From Sphingobacterium paucimobilis HER1398 (GTDB lineage: Bacteria; Bacteroidota; Bacteroidia; Sphingobacteriales; Sphingobacteriaceae): DNA of 64,000 bases. This document shows, piece by piece, positions 35,021-43,258 of this stretch. The stretch spans positions 186,001-250,000 of the forward strand of contig NZ_ATDL01000016.1 in NCBI RefSeq assembly GCF_000416985.1, read 5' to 3'. The position numbers and the translations under genes are program-made. A model generated the notes under the pieces. The model did no database searches and was not told the origin of the DNA. It saw only the letters and a program-made list of their open reading frames with translations. Every line of letters begins with the position of its first letter. The stretch's first letter is position 1.

Positions 35021-35151
35021 GTAGAGAGAGTTCTTGGATCAGAAACTTCGGCTTATCTTTTCCGCCAGCTGGCGGATAGAATTTAGCACCTTGTCAAGGG
35101 ACAGGTTGCTAAGGCTTCATCGGGTCTAGTCCCTCTGCCTTTCTCTATAAG
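35021..35151 (-). promoter_or_regulatory. SAM-I-like (S-box) riboswitch upstream of metE
   Basis: On the minus strand, the segment contains AGAGGGACTAGACCCGATGAAGCC, then GCAACC and the AAGGTGCTAAATTC element, in the order of the SAM-I core. P1 can form from TAGAGA (near 35145) and TCTCTA (near 35023). The P3-like arm is the palindrome CCGCCAGCTGGCGG. It ends about 45 nt before the metE ATG; an A/T-rich stretch with a T-run follows. Confidence 0.92.
35061..35076. repeat. palindrome TCCGCCAGCTGGCGGA within the riboswitch
   Basis: Perfect 16-bp palindrome in the variable arm of the riboswitch. A near-copy is at 29157-29172. Confidence 0.75.
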
Positions 35152-35156
35152 CGCTG

Positions 35157-35187
35157 CTAAATTAAAGAGAAGAATTGATATTACAAA
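35157..35187 (-). promoter_or_regulatory. promoter of the metE riboswitch transcript
   Basis: On the minus strand, TTTG (35184-35187), 19 bp, then TAATTTAG (35157-35164), one mismatch from TAnnTTTG. The start would be about 35150, exactly where the riboswitch begins. Confidence 0.72.
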
Positions 35188-35244
35188 AAAAAAGACAAAA
35201 ACAGATTCGTTTTCGTCTTTCTTTGTTCTTGAGGTTATACGATT

Positions 35245-35931
35245 TTAGCTCACGAGCAGTTTGTATCCTTTACCATGGACATTGACAATCTCTACATTAG
35301 GGTCTTCTTTAAGATACTTTCTAAGCTTACTTAAAAAAACATCCATACTGCGACCAGTAAAGTAGTTGTCATCATGCCAGATCTTGATGAGAGCTTCCTC
35401 GCGTGTGAGAACATCGTTCTTTTTTAAGCAGAGTAGACGTAGCAATTCTGCTTCTTTGGTCGATAGTTTTTGCTGTTGCCCTTTGTAGGATATAATCTGA
35501 CTGGTATAATCAAAAAAATACCCGCCAATTTCAAATTTGTCTGCAAGTTCTTCTTCTTTGTCTTTAGATACTCGTTTGAGCAAAGCGTTAATACGTAGTA
35601 AAAGTTCTTCGACACGAAATGGCTTTGTTATATAGTCGTCTCCTCCCAATTCAAAGGCTTGGGTTTTGTCTTCCATCATTCCTTTGGCCGTGGCAAAAAT
35701 AATGGGGATGGTCTGATTTATTTTCCTGATTTCTTTTCCTAATGTGAACCCATCTTTTCTAGGCATCATGACATCGAAAATACAAAGATCGAAATTGTCT
35801 TTTCGAAACTGCTCTAATGCTTGCTCTCCATCTTGGCAAAGAACTACTTCGTATTTTCCTTTTAATTCTAGGTAGTCTTTTAAGAGTTCACCTAGATTAG
35901 GGTCATCTTCTGCTAATAATATCTTTTGCAT
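35245..35931 (-). CDS. OmpR-type response regulator
   Basis: A 228-residue two-domain regulator. The receiver domain (1-120) has the acidic pocket EDD at 8-10, phospho-acceptor Asp53 in CIFDVMMPRKDG and Lys near 105 in YITKPF. A winged-helix DNA-binding domain follows (about 130-228; LSTKEAELLRLLCLKK, DVFLSKLRKYL, HGKGYKL). It is 19 bp downstream of the sensor kinase gene on the same strand and is clearly its partner. Targets unknown. Confidence 0.96.
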   Translation of the reverse strand: MQKILLAEDDPNLGELLKDYLELKGKYEVVLCQDGEQALEQFRKDNFDLCIFDVMMPRKDGFTLGKEIRKINQTIPIIFATAKGMMEDKTQAFELGGDDYITKPFRVEELLLRINALLKRVSKDKEEELADKFEIGGYFFDYTSQIISYKGQQQKLSTKEAELLRLLCLKKNDVLTREEALIKIWHDDNYFTGRSMDVFLSKLRKYLKEDPNVEIVNVHGKGYKLLVS

Positions 35932-35950
35932 AGTGGTTTGTTGTCTTTGT

Positions 35951-37822
35951 TTATGAGTTATCGATGTCTTTTGATTTTAATGGTAATGTTATCTCAAAAG
36001 TTGTGCCTCTATCTTTTTCGCTTTTTACCTGAATTTTTCCATCTAACCTCTTAATGATATCATGGACATAACTTAATCCCAGTCCAAAACCTTTTACGTT
36101 ATGTAAATTGCCTGTAGGAATTCGGTAGAATTGGTCAAATATTTTTTCTTGTTGTTCTTTTGTCATGCCCATTCCCTTGTCAGAAATTGATATTATGATG
36201 TTTTCTTTCGAGTTGTGGCTTTTTACTTGTATCTCTGGAGAATTCGGGCTGTATTTTATCGCATTGTCAACTAAGTTAAAGAATACATTAGAAAGATGCA
36301 ATTCGTCTCCAATGACTAAGTCTTTAGTGGCCGATAGGTCAGCTTTGATTTTTCCCTGAGCTTTTTGCAGTTGCAATTGCATGCTGTCCAATACGCCTTC
36401 CAGTAAGGAGTTGACCTGGACTTCAGTGCGCTCTATTCTTAGGTTCTCTTTTTCTAGTTTAGCTATATTGAGCACGCGTTCGATGTGACTGCCTAGTCGT
36501 ACATTTTCGTCGTATATAATATTTGCTAGTTTATTTACGCGTTGTTCGTTTGATGCTATTTCGGGATCTCTCAGAGATTCACTTGCAATCATAATAGTCG
36601 CCACTGGAGTTTTGAACTCGTGAGTCATATTGTTGATAAAGTCTGTTTTCATTTCTGAAATTTTCTTCTGCTTGAAGATGATCGATAGCGTGTAGGCAAA
36701 ACAACCAATAAGTAAGGCAAATAGGGTAAGTGTGGGGATTATGAGGTAGCTCATATTGTCTACGATAACCCTTTTTTTATTTGGAAAATATATGCTCAGG
36801 CGTCCGGTAGGTTGCTCGCCGTAATCCCCTTTAAACAAGGCTGTGGTATAACGTGGGGACTTGTTTGTTGCGGCAAGGGTCTCTGCGTCAGGACTATGAT
36901 ATATGATTCTGGAGCGATCTCTGATCTCGATATTGAATGGCGAATTGATACCCCGAGATTGGAGTTCTTCCTGAAGTAGCTTTTGAACCTGACCCTGGTT
37001 TACGCGCTGCTCAAGCGGTCTATTGGAAAGCTGTATACTTAGGGCGAAGTCTTCGACAACGCCAACTTTCTTTCCTCCTAAAATGGCGAGGGTGTCGAAT
37101 GCATTTTCTGCTCCTGCCAATGCGTTTTTCTTGTCCGCTAGAAACTCTCTGTTGAGTGTTTCTAATTGTGATCGGAGTTCCATAAGTTCAAAAGCAATCT
37201 TTGCATCTGCTTTGGGTGGTAAGGTCGCAATCCTATAGTCACGCACGATGCCTAGACCATCGATAGTGGAGACCACATATCGAACGGAGTCATCTTTTGC
37301 ACTGACGCGTGGCAGTTCCTGAGTAGCAGATACGACAACAAAACTCTGTGCTAGAGAAGTTCCTGGAATGCGCTCTTGAACAAGGCTGATGTCTATATAT
37401 CGCTGGTTTTGACGTTTACGGAAATAGGTTTCGTAGAACCAGTTTTCAATATAGGTGATATTGGCAAAAATTGCTTTTAGCTTTTCGTCTTCTTCTCTAA
37501 ATATGTTTTCAACGTCAACCTGTTTTAACCGTAGTTTTTCTATTTGTCGCTGTATACGCAGCTGTTCTGCAAGCATTCTTTGCTTTTTCTGCTCGGCCTC
37601 GTGCTTTTCTTGGTTGGCTCGAGTTATGAATTCAATGTTATTGGACATCTCACTCTTTTCAATCTCTGCAGCGACTTTGGCTAATGAAGTGTTGATTGCT
37701 TCGTCAAAAAGAATGGATTTCTGTTTGTAGGTCTCCCGGATGAAATAGTATTGCATGGCCACTACGCCAAGTAGGGCAATAGACATTAAACCTATAATCA
37801 GTGAGATGCTTTTTTTCTTCAT
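35951..37822 (-). CDS. sensor histidine kinase
   Basis: A 623-residue membrane kinase. TM1 is at residues 8-28 and TM2 at about 355-378, with a long extracytoplasmic region between, partly coiled coil (EKHEAEQKKQRMLAEQLRIQR near 75-105). The dimerisation box has His401 in THEFKTPVATI; N box NLVDNAIKYSP, G1 DKGMGMT and G2 GFGLGLSYV are intact. It phosphorylates the response regulator encoded next. A large periplasmic sensor in this form is typical of Bacteroidota envelope-sensing kinases; the ligand is unknown. Confidence 0.95.
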   Translation of the reverse strand: MKKKSISLIIGLMSIALLGVVAMQYYFIRETYKQKSILFDEAINTSLAKVAAEIEKSEMSNNIEFITRANQEKHEAEQKKQRMLAEQLRIQRQIEKLRLKQVDVENIFREEDEKLKAIFANITYIENWFYETYFRKRQNQRYIDISLVQERIPGTSLAQSFVVVSATQELPRVSAKDDSVRYVVSTIDGLGIVRDYRIATLPPKADAKIAFELMELRSQLETLNREFLADKKNALAGAENAFDTLAILGGKKVGVVEDFALSIQLSNRPLEQRVNQGQVQKLLQEELQSRGINSPFNIEIRDRSRIIYHSPDAETLAATNKSPRYTTALFKGDYGEQPTGRLSIYFPNKKRVIVDNMSYLIIPTLTLFALLIGCFAYTLSIIFKQKKISEMKTDFINNMTHEFKTPVATIMIASESLRDPEIASNEQRVNKLANIIYDENVRLGSHIERVLNIAKLEKENLRIERTEVQVNSLLEGVLDSMQLQLQKAQGKIKADLSATKDLVIGDELHLSNVFFNLVDNAIKYSPNSPEIQVKSHNSKENIIISISDKGMGMTKEQQEKIFDQFYRIPTGNLHNVKGFGLGLSYVHDIIKRLDGKIQVKSEKDRGTTFEITLPLKSKDIDNS

Positions 37823-37979
37823 TGTTACAAAAATAGTAATGTATTATACCTTGAAGTTCTCTTTAACACTATTTAACAGCGGTTTAAGGAATTAGAGGAG
37901 GTGGTATTGTTGATAATATTTGTATTTTTATTAAAATATGGGTGTATGTATGGTTCATACATTTTCTTTTTTATTGATT

Positions 37980-38381
37980 ATGAAAAATATGAATTCTAAT
38001 ATAGTGAAAAGAATAGGTTTTAGTTTTTCTTTTTTTATGTTAATGTCCGGCTTGGTGTGGGCACAAGAGGTAGTTCCTGAGAAGAAAGCTAAAAAAGGTT
38101 ATAGATGTTGTGTGCCTGATTTTGAATTCAATATTCCGAAAATTGATACATTCAAAGTGAACGGAACTGACTCTTTGTTGAGAAATTACGGTCTAAGACC
38201 AGTTGAGATTCCTAACGCGTATAAAAGTCCGGAAGAGGGTGTGTCGACTTCGAGAATGCCTGTAGTGCGGCTTTCTGGAAAAAACTGTGCCGCAATGCCT
38301 GGGACTGAGCAGTTGGATAAAATGGAAGATGATCAAAAATCTATTCCCCGTCTGAAAACAACGCATTTGCGTATAAAGTGA
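37980..38381 (+). CDS. small exported hypothetical protein
   Basis: About 133 residues from ATG 37980; a start at 37938 would prepend nonconserved residues. A signal peptide covers roughly residues 1-29 (RIGFSFSFFMLMSGLVWAQ). The mature part has a KKGYRCCVPDFEFNIPK segment with adjacent cysteines and a third Cys (GKNCAAMPG). I recognise no family. It is monocistronic and shares a bidirectional terminator with pyk. Confidence 0.65.
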   Translation: MKNMNSNIVKRIGFSFSFFMLMSGLVWAQEVVPEKKAKKGYRCCVPDFEFNIPKIDTFKVNGTDSLLRNYGLRPVEIPNAYKSPEEGVSTSRMPVVRLSGKNCAAMPGTEQLDKMEDDQKSIPRLKTTHLRIK

Positions 38382-38396
38382 TTAATTTAAATTGAC

Positions 38397-38441
38397 AATA
38401 AGAAAAGGGGCGGTAATAATATTACCGCCCCTTTTCTTATT
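38397..38441. terminator. bidirectional terminator between hypothetical gene and pyk
   Basis: A 21-bp perfect stem (AATAAGAAAAGGGGCGGTAAT, 38397-38417, and its complement 38421-38441) with a 3-nt loop. T-rich sides on both strands serve the two converging genes. Confidence 0.93.
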
Positions 38442-38461
38442 AATGTATGGTCTAAGGTCGA

Positions 38462-39892
38462 TTAATTTACCTCTGAAACTCTAATCGTATTTGTTTTGCC
38501 TTTTTCGTGTAAAGGTGTCGAGGCAGTGTTGATTACTATTTGTCCCTTTTCTACTAGTTGACGAGACTTTAAAAGTTCGTTGACATCTTGGATGGTACCA
38601 TCTGTACTTTCGTATTTTTCGTACATGAAGGTTTTTACTCCCCACAATAGGCTGAGTTGTCTCAATAGATTTTTATTGCCCGTAAATACGTAGATGTCTG
38701 CATTGGGTCTGTAGCTGGAGATTTCAAAAGCGGTGTAGCCGGATGCAGTCATTACTGCAATTGCCGAAGCTTTGGTTTTTTCTGCTAAAAATATGGATGA
38801 TCCACAGATGGCATCTGGAATTTTGTTTACTTCTATAAATGCGTCTACTTTTTCGCTATAGTACGGGTAAGAGGTTGACTCGACATGTGTAATTACCTTT
38901 GCCATTGTCTCGATAACAATTTCAGGGAACTCACCCACAGATGTCTCACCGCTCAACATTACGGCGTCTGCTCCATCCAATACGGAATTGGCTACGTCAT
39001 TAACTTCGGCACGAGTAGGACGTGGTGTGGTGATCATGCTTTCTAGCATCTGAGTAGCAATAATTACTGGCTTTGAGAGGTTGCGACACTTCTGTACAAT
39101 TATCTTTTGTAGGCCAGGTACTTCTTCCATTGGCATCTCCACACCAAGGTCTCCACGGGCTACCATTACAGCATCTGTGGCATTGATGATAGCATCAATA
39201 TTTTCGATGGCCTCAGGCTTTTCAATTTTTGCAATTATTTTTGCATGACTTCCTTTAGCCGCTATGATCTCTTTACATTGTTCGATGTCTTCTGCCGAAC
39301 GTACAAATGACATTGCAATCCAATCGGCACCATGATCTAAAGCAAAGTTTAGATTGTCTAAATCTTCTTCTGTTAATGAAGGGATAGATACCTTTGTGTT
39401 GGGTAAGTTTACGCCTTTGCGAGAAGTCAAAATACCACCATGTACAACTTCGCAGACGACAGTGTCTTTGTGGTTGGTCGAGAGGACACGTAGTTGCAAT
39501 TTCCCGTCATCAAGGAGTATGATTTCGTTTTCCTTAACATCGTTAGGGAAATTTTCATAAGTGATATAGATTTGTTTTTCATCACCAATTAGCTCGTTTG
39601 TCGTCATTTCAACTGTCGAACCATTGATTAGGATGGCTCCACCTTCTTTCATCTTACCGATGCGTATTTTAGGACCTTGTAAATCGGCTAATATACTCAC
39701 GTTGAAAGAGTGCTTTGCGTTTATTTCATTGATGGTGTTGATGACTTGAAGATGGTCGGCCTGGCTGCCGTGAGAGAAGTTCAATCTGCATACATCTACA
39801 CCTTTGGCAATCATACTGGTCAATATTTCTATATTGGACGATGCAGGACCTAGTGTCGCTACTATTTTGGTTCTCTTTTGAATCTTTTTCAT
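38462..39892 (-). CDS. pyk: pyruvate kinase
   Basis: A 476-residue glycolytic enzyme converting phosphoenolpyruvate and ADP to pyruvate and ATP. The N-terminal RTKIVATLGPASS, catalytic IIAKIEKPEAIENID (with the active-site Lys) and MVARGDLGVEMP are all present; TQMLESMITTPRPTRAEVND is the substrate/K+ segment. Length is typical (470). It is transcribed on the minus strand, downstream of the IPExxxVDY gene and 113 bp from it, so they may share a transcript. Confidence 0.97.
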   Translation of the reverse strand: MKKIQKRTKIVATLGPASSNIEILTSMIAKGVDVCRLNFSHGSQADHLQVINTINEINAKHSFNVSILADLQGPKIRIGKMKEGGAILINGSTVEMTTNELIGDEKQIYITYENFPNDVKENEIILLDDGKLQLRVLSTNHKDTVVCEVVHGGILTSRKGVNLPNTKVSIPSLTEEDLDNLNFALDHGADWIAMSFVRSAEDIEQCKEIIAAKGSHAKIIAKIEKPEAIENIDAIINATDAVMVARGDLGVEMPMEEVPGLQKIIVQKCRNLSKPVIIATQMLESMITTPRPTRAEVNDVANSVLDGADAVMLSGETSVGEFPEIVIETMAKVITHVESTSYPYYSEKVDAFIEVNKIPDAICGSSIFLAEKTKASAIAVMTASGYTAFEISSYRPNADIYVFTGNKNLLRQLSLLWGVKTFMYEKYESTDGTIQDVNELLKSRQLVEKGQIVINTASTPLHEKGKTNTIRVSEVN

Positions 39893-40005
39893 ATTGTTGT
39901 TATTCTATTTTTTTTCTGTTTCTGATTTAATTTCAGTGTAAACAGATGATTATGGCTAATCTATCCATCTGAAGGGTGTAAATCTTACACACTCTAAAGA
40001 ATTCG

Positions 40006-40542
40006 CTAAAATATCAGATTTTCTTTAGATTTCAATATTGTTGGATCAATTTCTTTCACTAACATGATTTCATTGATGGATTTCAAATTGTCTATCAAGT
40101 TGTCTAAGTCTTCCTCGTCTATATAGTGTTTGATGATCATAAAATAATCAAAATTGGGTGCTTCTGGTATCAGAAGACCATTCTCGAGGCTTTTATTGTT
40201 GATAAGATAATACTCGAAGTCAAACGAATCACAACAATACCTGTACATCTGATAGTGATGTGTTGTTTCTTTTTTTCCTTTTGATTTGTCTTGGATTATA
40301 TGAAAGTCCAATTCTTCTTGTGGCTTAGTTTTTAGGTTGCCGTTGTGGTCTATTGGAGATTCTTTACCATAGATAAACGCCAGACCTGTGTGTTTATTTA
40401 TAAAATGGCATAGTCTATAGTCCCGGAAAGAGGAGCTAATGCCTACTAAAATAAAGTCAAGCTCAAGGTCAAAGTCAATATCTAATTTGAAGGTGATTTT
40501 ATTCAACTTTAAAGTTTCTATGATATATTTACGAAAGTACAA
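40006..40542 (-). CDS. IPExxxVDY family protein
   Basis: A 178-residue acidic protein specific to Bacteroidota. The family motif is visible as IPEAPNFDY, and the N-terminal half begins with a long strand-rich stretch (LKNKITFKLDIDFDLELDFIL style). These proteins are usually next to pyk, as here, but no function is established to my knowledge. It has no signal peptide and is probably cytoplasmic. The start ATG at 40542 leaves a 230-bp divergent region to acpP. Confidence 0.85.
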   Translation of the reverse strand: MYFRKYIIETLKLNKITFKLDIDFDLELDFILVGISSSFRDYRLCHFINKHTGLAFIYGKESPIDHNGNLKTKPQEELDFHIIQDKSKGKKETTHHYQMYRYCCDSFDFEYYLINNKSLENGLLIPEAPNFDYFMIIKHYIDEEDLDNLIDNLKSINEIMLVKEIDPTILKSKENLIF

Positions 40543-40709
40543 CTTATGCGTGTGTTTTTATAGGCATCTGATGTAAAATTTGTATTAAATGAAAGTTTTT
40601 TTGTGATTCAATATTACTTTTAGTATTATTGAGTTGTGTTTCTTTATGGGGCTATAATGCACTAAATGAGCTTGGTTGCTCATTATTTGTCACCTAAAAA
40701 TTAAAAAGG

Positions 40710-40740
40710 TTTGATTTTTGGTGAAATTTATTTTTCTTTG
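40710..40740 (+). promoter_or_regulatory. promoter of acpP-fabF
   Basis: TTTG (40710-40713), 19 bp, TTTCTTTG (40733-40740); one mismatch in the -7 box. The leader would be about 30 nt. Confidence 0.6.
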
Positions 40741-40773
40741 CACAGATTTATTAAACAATTAAACTATAAAATC

Positions 40774-41010
40774 ATGTCAGATATCGCATCAAGAGTAAAA
40801 GCAATTATCGTTGAAAAGTTAGGTGTAGATGAAAATGAAGTGACACTAGAAGCTTCTTTCACGAATGATTTAGGTGCAGACTCACTTGATACAGTTGAGT
40901 TGATCATGGAATTCGAAAAAGAATTTAACGTTGCAATTCCTGATGACCAAGCTGAAAACATCAGTACTGTAGGTCAAGCAATCGCTTATTTAGAAAAAAA
41001 CGTTAACTAA
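40774..41010 (+). CDS. acpP: acyl carrier protein
   Basis: The housekeeping ACP of fatty acid synthesis, 78 residues from ATG 40774 (an upstream in-frame start at 40711 lies in the promoter). Ser37 in [11 protein letters not shown] carries phosphopantetheine; the acidic helix II is intact. It is followed 26 bp later by fabF and then by rnc, the conserved acpP-fabF-rnc order. Differs clearly from the pigment-cluster ACP. Confidence 0.97.
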   Translation: MSDIASRVKAIIVEKLGVDENEVTLEASFTNDLGADSLDTVELIMEFEKEFNVAIPDDQAENISTVGQAIAYLEKNVN

Positions 41011-41036
41011 CTAATTGTATTAGGCTAAAGATATAA

Positions 41037-42290
41037 ATGGAGCTTAAGAGAGTAGTTGTAACAGGATTAGGCGCACTTACACCGCTAGGTAATACCGTCC
41101 AAGCTTATTGGGAGGGATTGATTAATGGTGTAAGTGGTGCTGCTCCTATTACGCATTTTGATGCGTCAAAATTTAAAACGCAATTTGCCTGCGAGGTGAA
41201 GGGGTTTGATCCACATGATTTTATGGATCGTAAAGAGGCTCGTAAGGTAGATCCTTTCGTTCAGTTTGCCATTGCTTCTACTGATGAGGCGGTGAAGGAT
41301 GCTGGATTGGAATTTGATAAATTGGATAGAAACCGTATCGGAGTGATATGGGGATCAGGAATAGGCGGTCTGACCACTTTTACAGAGGAGGTCGCTAACT
41401 ATTCTAAGGGAGATGGAACGCCACGTTTCAATCCTTTTTTTATCCCAAAAATGTTGGTCGATATCGCTCCTGGACATATTTCTATGCGACATGGGTTGCG
41501 CGGTCCTAACTTTTCGGCTGTTTCTGCATGTGCATCTGCAACGAATGCAATGATTGATGCTTTTACTTATATTCGTATGGGGAGAGCTGATATTATCATT
41601 ACAGGTGGTTCGGAGGCTACGATCAATGAAGCAGGGATAGGCGGATTTAATGCGATGCATGCTTTGTCAACTCGTAATGATGATCCCAAGACGGCTTCTA
41701 GACCTTTCGATAAGGATAGAGACGGTTTTGTGTCAGGAGAAGGATCAGGAGCAATTATTTTAGAGAGTTTGGAGCATGCGTTAGCGCGTGGTGCTAAAAT
41801 TTATGCTGAGATTGTTGGCGGAGGTATGAGTGCTGATGCCCATCATATTACTGCATCACATCCTGAGGGGCTTGGTGCAAAGTTGGCAATGACTATGGCG
41901 ATTAAAGATGCTGGGCTTCAGTTTTCGGATGTCGACTATATCAATGTGCATGGTACGTCAACACCAGTAGGAGATATAAGTGAAACAAAAGCAATTGTAG
42001 ATCTTTTTGGTGAGAGTGCTTACCGTTTGAACATTAGTTCTACAAAATCTATGACAGGGCATCTGTTGGGAGCTGCTGGAGCTGTCGAAGGAATAGCATC
42101 TATATTGGCTGTCAAAAATGATATTGTGCCTCCTACTATCAATCATTTTACGGATGATCCGGAGATTGACAATCGTTTGAATTTTACGTTTAATATAGCT
42201 CAAAAGCGTGTTGTTAACGCTGCTTTGAGCAATACATTTGGTTTTGGTGGGCATAACGCTTCGGTGATATTTAAAAAGTACCAAGCTTAA
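41037..42290 (+). CDS. fabF: 3-oxoacyl-ACP synthase II
   Basis: A 417-residue condensing enzyme of fatty acid elongation, matching FabF length. Cys165 in SACASATN, with the histidines in NVHGTSTPVGD and KSMTGHLLGAAG, forms the triad. It accepts malonyl-ACP and acyl-ACP from AcpP encoded just before. A terminator follows, so the two form a short operon. It provides an internal reference for judging the divergent pigment-cluster synthases. Confidence 0.97.
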   Translation: MELKRVVVTGLGALTPLGNTVQAYWEGLINGVSGAAPITHFDASKFKTQFACEVKGFDPHDFMDRKEARKVDPFVQFAIASTDEAVKDAGLEFDKLDRNRIGVIWGSGIGGLTTFTEEVANYSKGDGTPRFNPFFIPKMLVDIAPGHISMRHGLRGPNFSAVSACASATNAMIDAFTYIRMGRADIIITGGSEATINEAGIGGFNAMHALSTRNDDPKTASRPFDKDRDGFVSGEGSGAIILESLEHALARGAKIYAEIVGGGMSADAHHITASHPEGLGAKLAMTMAIKDAGLQFSDVDYINVHGTSTPVGDISETKAIVDLFGESAYRLNISSTKSMTGHLLGAAGAVEGIASILAVKNDIVPPTINHFTDDPEIDNRLNFTFNIAQKRVVNAALSNTFGFGGHNASVIFKKYQA

Positions 42291-42320
42291 TCAATGTCTA
42301 AATGGTAAAGTAAGAGATGG

Positions 42321-42351
42321 ATAGGTAGTTTGTAAAAGCTACCTATTTTTC
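42321..42351 (+). terminator. terminator after fabF
   Basis: ATAGGTAG (42321-42328) pairs with CTACCTAT (42339-42346), 10-nt loop, then TTTT. Confidence 0.8.
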
Positions 42352-42469
42352 TATAGATGTAGATGGATTTTTGTTAAGGGAACTTTGAGAATATCTTGTT
42401 ATTTTTGATGATGCTAAGTGGTGCCTTCCGCATGTTAGTTCGTGAAAGTTACGCTTTTCGTGAATACTT

Positions 42470-43207
42470 ATGTCGCTAAGAATTTATAAATTATACTTTT
42501 CTCCTCATCGAGCTGATTTTAAAAAGCTGAAGAATATCCTTGGATTTGTACCAGGTAATCTCAAACTCTATCAGATGGCTTTTCGACACAAATCCGTGGC
42601 GAAACAGATCAAAGAGGGGGTGAAAAATAGTAATGAACGGATGGAATTTCTGGGAGATGCTGTTCTTGGATCTGTTGTTGCGGAATTGCTGTTTAAACTG
42701 TATCCGTATAAAGATGAAGGATTCCTTACAGAGATGAGATCAAAAATCGTATCCCGAGCTAATCTCAACCAATTATCTAGAAAGCTGGGTTTTGATAAGT
42801 TAATCCAGTATGACTCGCGAATGATATCTTATCCGAATAAGCAAGGTTCGCTATTGGGGGATGCTTTTGAGGCTCTTGTAGGTGCTGTCTATTTGGATAA
42901 AGGGTATCAGTTCACGCGTGAGTTTTTATTGATGCGTATTATTAAACCCCATGTTGATATTCATACGCTGGAAAATACGGAGACAAATTTCAAAAGTCGC
43001 CTTATCGAATGGTGTCAACACGAGGGTAAGGAAGTGACATTTGTACCTGTCGATAATCCCGAAGGTGAGTCGTCCAAGATGTTTAGCATAGAAGTGCTTG
43101 TCAATGGTGAGGCTTGTGGCTTAGGTCGTGACTTTAATAAAAAAAGTGCGGAGAAACTCGCTGCCGAGCGGGCTTGTGAATATCTGAAAATTATTGAAAT
43201 TGCCTAG
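42470..43207 (+). CDS. rnc: ribonuclease III
   Basis: A 245-residue RNase III. The signature NERMEFLGDAVLG carries the metal-binding acids of the catalytic domain (about 10-160), followed by a dsRNA-binding domain (about 170-243, including TNFKSRLIEWCQHEGKE and KKSAEKLAAERA). It processes rRNA precursors and other double-stranded RNA. The ATG at 42470 gives an N-terminus of about 20 residues ahead of the domain. It lies downstream of the fabF terminator. Confidence 0.96.
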   Translation: MSLRIYKLYFSPHRADFKKLKNILGFVPGNLKLYQMAFRHKSVAKQIKEGVKNSNERMEFLGDAVLGSVVAELLFKLYPYKDEGFLTEMRSKIVSRANLNQLSRKLGFDKLIQYDSRMISYPNKQGSLLGDAFEALVGAVYLDKGYQFTREFLLMRIIKPHVDIHTLENTETNFKSRLIEWCQHEGKEVTFVPVDNPEGESSKMFSIEVLVNGEACGLGRDFNKKSAEKLAAERACEYLKIIEIA

Positions 43208-43223
43208 AAACCGTCTGGCATTC

Positions 43224-43254
43224 TTTCCTTATTCATTCTGTTGTATTACCTTTG
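43224..43254 (+). promoter_or_regulatory. candidate hisS promoter with almost no leader
   Basis: TACCTTTG at 43247-43254 is a perfect -7 box; 19 bp upstream is TTTC (43224-43227), close to TTTG. The hisS ATG at 43259 is only 4 bp past the -7 box. Confidence 0.62.
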
Positions 43255-43258
43255 CTCT

